Shown: positions 40,405-46,009 of the stretch, piece after piece | Position numbering within the stretch: position 1 is the stretch's first letter | How the letters are laid out: each line of letters opens with the position of its first letter | From: an uncultured Oscillospiraceae bacterium | GTDB lineage: Bacteria > Bacillota > Clostridia > Oscillospirales > Oscillospiraceae | Direction of reading: 5' to 3' | DNA: 46,009 nt | NCBI GenBank assembly: GCA_947599925.1 | Contig: CANQFT010000017.1 | Coordinates: 1 to 46,009 of the forward strand | Notes under the pieces: model-generated | What the model was told of the DNA's origin: nothing | Database searches by the model: none | Seen by the model: only the letters and a program-made list of their open reading frames with translations | Position numbers and translations under genes: made by a program

Positions 40405-41241
40405 TTACGCCCCCGCCTTGGGTCTGCGCGAACTCTCCACTCGTATTCCCGCAAATCCCGCAAGTTCCGCGCCGGCGTCGGAGGGCAGGAACTCTATCGC
40501 CACGGCATAAAAGACCAGGTCGGCTGTGCATGGGACGCCGTTGACAAAAATGGCGTTGGCCTCTCCCGTGGCCCACATGGCCACTTCGAACAGGGGCTCT
40601 CCGTCCTCGCCGCAGAGGGCGTAGTACACCCTCGCGTCCAGGCGCGCCGCGTCGGGGTCATCCACCGGGGCCGCGGGCGTGTCGAGCATTTGCCAGAGCA
40701 AGTCCGCATGCGCTTTGACCGTCTCGCCGTCAACTGTGATATGCCGCGTCTCACCGCTTCCCATAAGGTCGGCTTCTGACCACGGATAGTCTGCCGCGGT
40801 ATAGGGACTGGCGTAGTAGATCTCCAATGTGACCTTCCCCGCGTTTTCCCTCAGCCAGACCCGCCAAGCCCGTCGCTTCCGAAGCCAATAGATCCCCTCC
40901 TCTGCCAGCGCGATCACGATAAGAGCAATTTGAAACCAAATCGCGCCGGTAGCGATTTGATTGGCATTCGGAAGATAGGTTTTCAGCCAGTCCTGCGCCC
41001 AGCCAAAGCGAGAAACCAGGAAACAACTCAGCATTATGTAGGTAAAAATTTGGCTGACTACCACCAGCACGCTGATTTTAGGCCATCTGGAATGAAATAT
41101 CAGCAATCCTTTCCGCACTTTATCGGGAACGCTGACCGCCCAGGCGCTTTCATATGAGGCAATGCGATACGCAGTCCCGCAACTAAAGGCCAGGTATGCG
41201 GCCACAAAGAGGATGCTGTCTGTGACCACGCGCCAATCCAT
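40405..41241 (-). CDS. Unknown membrane protein with a cytoplasmic C-terminal domain
   Basis: The 278-residue protein has three hydrophobic segments (about 4-26, 54-78 and 94-119), a basic turn (WLRKRRAWRVWLREN, about 118-132) that should lie in the cytoplasm, and a C-terminal globular domain (about 135-278: VTLEIYYASPY, ETRHITVDGETVKAH, VYYALCGEDGEPLFEVAMW, FYAVAIEFLP). I do not recognise the family. GAGGTG eight bases upstream supports the start. It lies 77 bases before the zinc-ribbon remnant, in the same orientation, and the N-terminal half is AT-rich while the C-terminal half has the GC-rich host style. Confidence 0.7.
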   Translation of the reverse strand: MDWRVVTDSILFVAAYLAFSCGTAYRIASYESAWAVSVPDKVRKGLLIFHSRWPKISVLVVVSQIFTYIMLSCFLVSRFGWAQDWLKTYLPNANQIATGAIWFQIALIVIALAEEGIYWLRKRRAWRVWLRENAGKVTLEIYYASPYTAADYPWSEADLMGSGETRHITVDGETVKAHADLLWQMLDTPAAPVDDPDAARLDARVYYALCGEDGEPLFEVAMWATGEANAIFVNGVPCTADLVFYAVAIEFLPSDAGAELAGFAGIRVESSRRPKAGA

Positions 41242-41332
41242 TTTGTTGCACCTCGCTTGTAAATCATTTCAGACCATCAGCGCCCTTACGATAAATGTAG
41301 CATGGCGGCGGAAAAAGGTCAAGGCCGCGGCC

Positions 41333-41361
41333 TTGCGTTTTTGGGGCGGGTATAGTATACT
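41333..41361 (+). promoter_or_regulatory. Promoter of prfC
   Basis: TTGCGT (41333-41338), 17 bases, TATACT (41356-41361). The leader is about 30 bases. Confidence 0.78.
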
Positions 41362-41397
41362 CATAGGGAATGTTTTCACACGGAGGACGGAGCTTTT

Positions 41398-42990
41398 ATG
41401 GATATGACCCAAGAGATCGCCCGGCGGCGGACCTTCGCCATCATCTCCCACCCTGACGCGGGCAAGACCACCCTGACGGAGAAGTTTTTGCTCTACGGCG
41501 GGGCCATCGCCCAGGCGGGGGTGGTCAAGGGCAAGAAGAACGCCCGGGCCGCCACCTCGGACTGGATGGAGATCGAAAAACAGCGGGGCATTTCCGTCAC
41601 CAGCTCCGTGATGCAGTTCCAGTACGAGGGCTACTGCATCAACATCCTGGACACCCCCGGCCACCAGGACTTCTCCGAGGACACCTACCGCACCCTCATG
41701 GCCGCCGACAGCGCCGTGATGGTCATTGACGCGGCCAAGGGCGTGGAGGCCCAGACCCGGAAGCTCTTCAAGGTCTGCGTCATGCGGGACATCCCCATCT
41801 TCACCTTTATCAACAAGATGGACCGGGAAGCCCGCGACCCCTTTGAGCTGTGCCAGGAGATCGAAAAGGAGCTGGGCATCGACACCTACGCCGTCAACTG
41901 GCCCATCGGCTGCGGCAAGGAGTTCCAGGGCGTCTACGACCGGGCCAAGGGGAAGATCATTCACTTCTCCTCCAACGGCGGGGCCAAGGCCGCCACCGCC
42001 ACGGAAGTGGACCTGGGCGACCCCGGCCTGGACGGTCTCATCGGCCCGCGGCTCCACGGCCAGCTGCAAGAGGACGTGGAACTGCTGGACGGCGCCTCCT
42101 GCGCCTTTGACCTGGACAGGGTCCGCCACGGCAAGCTCTCCCCAGTGTTCTTCGGCTCGGCCCTGACCAACTTCGGCGTGGAGCCCTTTTTGGAGGACTT
42201 TCTCCGCATGACCACCGCCCCTCTGCCCCGGCGGGCAGGGGAGGAGACGGTGGAGGCCACCGACCCGGCCTTCTCCGCCTTCGTCTTTAAGATCCAGGCC
42301 AACATGAACAAGGCCCACCGGGACCGCATCGCCTTTATGCGGGTGGTCTCCGGGAAGTTCGAGGCGGACCAGGAGGTCTACCACGTCCAGGGCGGCAAGG
42401 CCCTCAAACTCTCCCGGCCCCAACAGCTCATGGCCGCCGAGCGGGAAATCATCTCCGAGGCCTACGCCGGGGACATCATCGGCGTCTTTGACCCCGGCAT
42501 CTTCTCCATCGGGGACACCCTCTGCGCCAAAGGGAAGAAGTTCCGCTTCGACCCCATCCCCACCTTTGCCCCAGAGCACTTCCAGCGCATCCGCTCCATG
42601 GACACCATGAAGCGCAAGCAGTTCCTCAAGGGCGTGGAGCAGATCGCCCAGGAGGGCGCCATCCAGATCTTCAAGCCGCCCTACACCGGCATGGAGGAGG
42701 TCATCGTGGGGGTGGTGGGCACGTTGCAGTTCGACGTGCTGGCCTACCGCCTGCGGAGTGAATACAACGTAGAGCTCCACACCGAGGGCCTGCCCTACTG
42801 CTACCTCCGCATGGTGGGCAACGAGGAGCCGGTGAAGGAGGACGAACTGAATTTGGGCGACGCCAAGCTGGTGGAGGACTACAAGGGCCACCAGATCGTG
42901 CTCTTCACCTCCTTCTGGTCCATCGGCTGGGTCCAGGAGCGCAACAAGGACCTGATCCTGCTGGAGTTCGGCGGCGGCAAAGAGGAGTAA
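41398..42990 (+). CDS. prfC: Peptide chain release factor 3
   Basis: RF3 is a GTPase that removes RF1/RF2 from the ribosome after termination. The 530-residue protein has G1 SHPDAGKTTL near 17-26, G2 in KQRGISVTSS, G3 DTPGHQ, G4 NKMD and the beta-barrel and C-terminal domains of RF3 (FRFDPIPTFAPEHF, GTLQFDVLAYRL). It is RF3 and not a tetracycline ribosome-protection protein, which would be about 640 residues with an EF-G-type domain IV. GGAGGACGGAG precedes the ATG at 41398; a second in-frame ATG is two codons downstream. Confidence 0.96.
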   Translation: MDMTQEIARRRTFAIISHPDAGKTTLTEKFLLYGGAIAQAGVVKGKKNARAATSDWMEIEKQRGISVTSSVMQFQYEGYCINILDTPGHQDFSEDTYRTLMAADSAVMVIDAAKGVEAQTRKLFKVCVMRDIPIFTFINKMDREARDPFELCQEIEKELGIDTYAVNWPIGCGKEFQGVYDRAKGKIIHFSSNGGAKAATATEVDLGDPGLDGLIGPRLHGQLQEDVELLDGASCAFDLDRVRHGKLSPVFFGSALTNFGVEPFLEDFLRMTTAPLPRRAGEETVEATDPAFSAFVFKIQANMNKAHRDRIAFMRVVSGKFEADQEVYHVQGGKALKLSRPQQLMAAEREIISEAYAGDIIGVFDPGIFSIGDTLCAKGKKFRFDPIPTFAPEHFQRIRSMDTMKRKQFLKGVEQIAQEGAIQIFKPPYTGMEEVIVGVVGTLQFDVLAYRLRSEYNVELHTEGLPYCYLRMVGNEEPVKEDELNLGDAKLVEDYKGHQIVLFTSFWSIGWVQERNKDLILLEFGGGKEE

Positions 42991-43014
42991 ACACAGCGGC
43001 CCGCAAAAAATGTC

Positions 43015-43060
43015 AAAGGACAGCACGAAAGGCGGAAGTGTCTTTCGTGCTGTCCTTTTT
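43015..43060. terminator. Terminator after prfC, also facing the V-ATPase genes
   Basis: AAAGGACAGCACGAAAG (43015-43031) and its complement (43042-43058) surround a ten-base loop, followed by TTTTT; on the minus strand the stem is followed by GACATTTTTT. Confidence 0.9.
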
Positions 43061-43121
43061 CTGTGTCGCGGCAGAGTCGGCGCGTCCACTCCAAACTGGC
43101 CGGTCCGCGCCCTCCCCGGAT

Positions 43122-43808
43122 TCAGGCGAAGCGCTCCACGGCCTGAGCGTCCTTGGCCTTTTGTTCTTCCAGGGCCTCTTTCAAAATCATGTCCTTGACC
43201 TTCATCAGCCGGACGGTGGAGGCCCGCTCGTTCTCGTCCAGCTTCATGGAGATATACTTGATGCTGTCCTCGCAGTCGGGGATGATCTTATACTCCAGAC
43301 CGTTGACCCGCCGACGGGTCTTTTCAATCTCCTGGGCCAGCAGTTGGGCGGTTTTTTCCATCTGGGCCAGCTGGAGCATATCCTCAAAGACCCGGCTGAG
43401 GTTCTCCAGCGCGGCGTCCAGCTCCCCGGAGGTGGCGGCGTAGCCGTAGGGGTAGATGTCCCCAGGGGCGCGGGAGTGGGTCTGGAAGGTGTACTCCGGC
43501 ACGTCCACGCTCATGATGTTGTGAAAGCCCATCTCCAGCTCCACAGACTGCTTGGGGTACAAAAGGGCCTCCTCCATGGCGGGCTGGCTCATGATGGCCG
43601 CGGCCACGGTGAAGGACTGGTTGGCGGCCTCCAGCCCCGCCTCTACCTTCTTTCGCAGGGCGCGGTTTTCCCGTACCACGTCCAAAAACTGCCGCATCAG
43701 TTCGTCCCGCTTGTCCTTGAGCAGTTTGTGGCCCCGGCGGGCGGTGCGGAGCTTGGCCTTGATGCGGGTCAGCTCCATGCGGGTGGGGTTGACGACAGTG
43801 TTCGCCAC
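43122..43808 (-). CDS. atpD: V-type ATPase subunit D
   Basis: Subunit D is the central-stalk coiled coil that turns inside the A3B3 head of V/A-type ATPases. The 228-residue protein has the N-terminal motif NPTRMELTRIKAKLRTARRG, the characteristic long helices, LLYPKQSVELEM, and the C-terminal helix with RRVNGLEYKIIP. The start is a GTG (43808), three bases after the atpB stop, with GGAGGGG upstream. It ends the operon at the prfC terminator. Confidence 0.94.
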   Translation of the reverse strand: MANTVVNPTRMELTRIKAKLRTARRGHKLLKDKRDELMRQFLDVVRENRALRKKVEAGLEAANQSFTVAAAIMSQPAMEEALLYPKQSVELEMGFHNIMSVDVPEYTFQTHSRAPGDIYPYGYAATSGELDAALENLSRVFEDMLQLAQMEKTAQLLAQEIEKTRRRVNGLEYKIIPDCEDSIKYISMKLDENERASTVRLMKVKDMILKEALEEQKAKDAQAVERFA

Positions 43809-43811
43809 GAC

Positions 43812-45200
43812 TTACCCCTCCTCGTCCTTCTTGGGCCAATACTTCTCAATGAGCTCCGGCTTGATGCGCTTGAGTTCGCTCTTGGGCAGGATGGACAGCA
43901 GCTCCCAACCCAGGTCCAGGGTCTGGAAGATGGAGCGGTTTTCATCGTTGCCCTGGGCCACATAGCGCTTTTCAAACTCGTCGGCGAACTTGGCGTAGAG
44001 CAGGTCGGTGGGGGACAGAGCGGCCTCGCCCAGAATGGACATCAGCTCCTTGGTCTCCTTGCCCGTGGAGTAGGCGGCAAAGAGCTGGTTCATGGTGCCC
44101 GCGTGGTCCTCTCTGGTCTTTCCCTCGCCGGTGCCCTTGTCCTTCAAACGGCTCAAAGAGGGAAGTACGTCAACCGGAGGTATAATGCCCTTGTGGTATA
44201 ACTCTCTGGAGAGGATGATCTGGCCCTCGGTGATATAGCCGGTGAGGTCGGGGATGGGGTGGGTCTTGTCGTCCTCAGGCATGGTGAGGATGGGGATCAT
44301 GGTGATGGAGCCCGGACAGCCCAGGCGCCGGCCGGCCCGCTCGTACATCTGGGCCAGGTCGGTGTACAGATAGCCGGGGTAGCCGCGGCGTCCGGGGACC
44401 TCCTTCTTGGCCGCGGAGACTTCCCGCAGGGCCTCGGCGTAGTTGGTGATGTCCGTCAGGATGACCAGGACGTGCATCCCCTTGTCGAAGGCCAGGTATT
44501 CCGCCGCGGTCAGGGCCATGCGGGGCGTGGCGATGCGCTCCACGGCGGGGTCGTTGGCCAGGTTGGTGAAGAGCACGGTGCGGTCGATGGCCCCGGTGCG
44601 GCGGAACTCCTGGATGAAGAAGTTGGACTCTTCAAAGGTGATGCCGATGGCGGCAAAGACCACGGCGAAGTTGGAGCCGTTGTCCCCCAGCACCTTGGCC
44701 TGGCGGGCGATCTGGGCCGCCAGCGCCGCGTGGGGCAGGCCGGAGCCGGAGAAGATGGGCAGTTTCTGGCCCCGGACCAGGGTGTTCAGCCCGTCGATGG
44801 TGGAGATGCCGGTCTGGATGAACTCGTTGGGGTAGTCGCGGGCAGCGGGGTTCATGGGCAGGCCGTTGATGTCCCGCCGGGCCTCAGGGAGAATTTCCGG
44901 GCCGCCGTCGATGGGGTGGCCCATGCCGTTGAACACCCGGCCCAGCATATCGCCGGAGACGGCCAACTCCTGGGGATGGCCCAGGAAGCGGATCTTGGAG
45001 TCCTTGAGGTTGATGCCCGCGGAGGAGTCGAAGAGCTGGACCACGGCGTTGTCGCCGTTGACCTCCAGCACCTTGCAGTAGCGCTTCTCGCCAGAGGGCA
45101 GCTCGATCTGGGCAAGCTCGGCGTAGGTAACGCCCTCCACCTGCTCCACCACCATCAGCGGGCCGGAGATCTCCTGGATGGTCTTGTATTCCCGCGTCAT
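43812..45200 (-). CDS. atpB: V-type ATPase subunit B
   Basis: Subunit B is the non-catalytic partner of A in the ATPase head. The 462-residue protein has the family layout: beta barrel (about 1-75), then the nucleotide-binding-like domain in which the P-loop is replaced by [14 protein letters not shown], as is normal for B, and the conserved [20 protein letters not shown] and [21 protein letters not shown]. Its ATG overlaps the subunit A stop (ATGA, 45197-45200), coupling the two head proteins. Order A-B-D matches typical bacterial V-type operons. Confidence 0.97.
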   Translation of the reverse strand: MTREYKTIQEISGPLMVVEQVEGVTYAELAQIELPSGEKRYCKVLEVNGDNAVVQLFDSSAGINLKDSKIRFLGHPQELAVSGDMLGRVFNGMGHPIDGGPEILPEARRDINGLPMNPAARDYPNEFIQTGISTIDGLNTLVRGQKLPIFSGSGLPHAALAAQIARQAKVLGDNGSNFAVVFAAIGITFEESNFFIQEFRRTGAIDRTVLFTNLANDPAVERIATPRMALTAAEYLAFDKGMHVLVILTDITNYAEALREVSAAKKEVPGRRGYPGYLYTDLAQMYERAGRRLGCPGSITMIPILTMPEDDKTHPIPDLTGYITEGQIILSRELYHKGIIPPVDVLPSLSRLKDKGTGEGKTREDHAGTMNQLFAAYSTGKETKELMSILGEAALSPTDLLYAKFADEFEKRYVAQGNDENRSIFQTLDLGWELLSILPKSELKRIKPELIEKYWPKKDEEG

Positions 45201-46009
45201 GCTTCCTCACCTCCCATGTCGATCACGGCCTGGACCTGGGCCGCCATATCCGCGCGCAGCTTGGCGTAGACGGCGGGGAACTGGTCGTCGGGCACGGTCT
45301 TGGCCCGGCCCATGCCCTCGCGGAAGTCGATGGCGAAGAGCTTGGAGACGTCCGCGCCCTGGGCAATGGCACTGCGGCAGAGGCGGTCGTATTCCAGGAT
45401 CATACTCATCATCTGGCCCTGGCGCTCGTAGGTGGAGAACCAGTCCACCTCCACAAAGCCGTTTTGCTGCAAAAAGTCCTCGCGGATCATCTTGGCGGTC
45501 TCCAGGGTCAGCTGGTCCTGGGCGCCCAGGGAGTCCTTGCCCACCAGCTGGACGATCTCGTTCAGGCTGGCCTCTTCCTGGAGGATGGACATGGCCTTGT
45601 CCCGGTCCTTCATGAAGTCCGCCCCCAGATGCTCGTCAAACCAGGGTTTCAGAGAGTCCAGGTACAGCGAGTAGGAGTTGAGCCAGTTGATGGCGGGGAA
45701 GTGGCGCCGGTAGGCCAGAGAGGCGTCCAGCGCCCAGAACACCTTGACGATCCGCATGGTGGACTGGCTGACGGGCTCGGAGAGGTCGCCGCCCGGCGGC
45801 GAGACCGCGCCCACGGCGGTGAGGGAGCCGATGCGCCCGTCGCTGCCCAGGCACTCCACCATACCGGCCCGCTCATAGAACTGGGCCAGACGGGAGGCCA
45901 GGTAGGCGGGGTAGCCCTCCTCGCCGGGCATCTCCTCCAGACGGCCGGACATCTCGCGCAGGGCCTCGGCCCAGCGGGAGGTGGAGTCGGCGATGACGGC
46001 CACGGCGTA
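45197..46009 (-). CDS. atpA: V-type ATPase catalytic subunit A (3' part only)
   Basis: About 270 C-terminal residues are present; the gene begins beyond the right edge. The visible part has the catalytic-subunit motif [38 protein letters not shown], the [15 protein letters not shown] region, and the C-terminal helical domain. The upstream Walker A and the non-homologous region of subunit A are outside the window, so intactness cannot be judged. Whether the complex moves Na+ or H+ is decided in subunits I and K, which are not visible. Confidence 0.96.
   Translation of the reverse strand, partial: YAVAVIADSTSRWAEALREMSGRLEEMPGEEGYPAYLASRLAQFYERAGMVECLGSDGRIGSLTAVGAVSPPGGDLSEPVSQSTMRIVKVFWALDASLAYRRHFPAINWLNSYSLYLDSLKPWFDEHLGADFMKDRDKAMSILQEEASLNEIVQLVGKDSLGAQDQLTLETAKMIREDFLQQNGFVEVDWFSTYERQGQMMSMILEYDRLCRSAIAQGADVSKLFAIDFREGMGRAKTVPDDQFPAVYAKLRADMAAQVQAVIDMGGEEA

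Noticed and set aside
41398-42990. Tetracycline ribosome-protection protein in place of RF3
   Set aside because: The length of 530 and the RF3-type C-terminal motifs exclude the longer EF-G-like resistance proteins.
1-46009. CRISPR array, prophage, insertion sequence, tRNA or rRNA
   Set aside because: No regular short repeats with spacers, no transposase, integrase or phage proteins, and no tRNA- or rRNA-like sequence was seen; the 131-bp repeats have no spacers.

Overview
The window looks like chromosomal DNA from a GC-rich, endospore-forming member of the Firmicutes, most likely class Clostridia near the Oscillospiraceae. The reasons are SpoIIID, a CwlJ-type cortex-lytic enzyme paired with a GerQ-like protein, AddAB instead of RecBCD, FeoB with the small Cys-rich partner typical of Firmicutes, SLH and copper-amine-oxidase-type surface domains, a V-type ATPase, and many strong sigma-A-like promoters and Shine-Dalgarno (SD) sequences. 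The taxonomic call is an inference from gene content. Almost every base belongs to a compact gene or a recognisable promoter or terminator. I see no phage, insertion sequence, CRISPR array, tRNA or rRNA.

Layout. 1-12.4 kb (minus): one run with a single strong promoter at 12.43 kb: CdaR/PucR-type regulator, ftsE, ftsX, coiled-coil M23 peptidase, S41 processing protease, addB, addA. It couples the FtsEX wall-hydrolase switch with its likely hydrolase and with recombinational repair. 12.5-15.3 kb: rsuA (minus), a DUF4830-like protein, a repeat-rich intergenic island, then the cwlJ-gerQ spore germination pair (plus). 15.4-17.8 kb (minus): a polar amino-acid ABC transporter, preceded by a near-perfect ArgR-type box. 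18-20.1 kb (minus): an M23/LysM/G5 wall peptidase with a WalR-type box, and spoIIID behind a sigma-E-like promoter. 20.2-22.8 kb (plus): asnS and an exported protein with a degenerate NodB-like domain. 22.9-27.4 kb: nagB, then an iron-uptake cluster (two FeoA, FeoB, Cys-rich peptide) with a divergent DtxR-family regulator and four matching operator-like palindromes. 27.4-29.9 kb: an SLH surface protein with about seven internal beta repeats. 30-35.2 kb (minus): proB-proA-nadE-chrA-chrA, overlapping or tightly packed. 35.3-39.6 kb (plus): trmL-pgk-tpiA-gpmI, a lower-glycolysis block. 39.7-41.3 kb: a small, more AT-rich patch with a lipoprotein, a zinc-ribbon remnant and an unknown membrane protein. 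41.4-43 kb: prfC. 43.1-46 kb (minus): V-type ATPase subunits D, B and the 3' part of A.

There is no obviously new multi-gene system. The most interesting material is regulatory and structural: a dispersed, terminator-associated intergenic repeat family (three copies here), a DtxR regulon readable from its boxes, ArgR-, WalR- and sigma-E-type sites that assign roles to otherwise generic genes, an FtsE with a repetitive acidic tail, a degenerate deacetylase, and the translational coupling of NAD synthetase to a chromate-family transporter pair.
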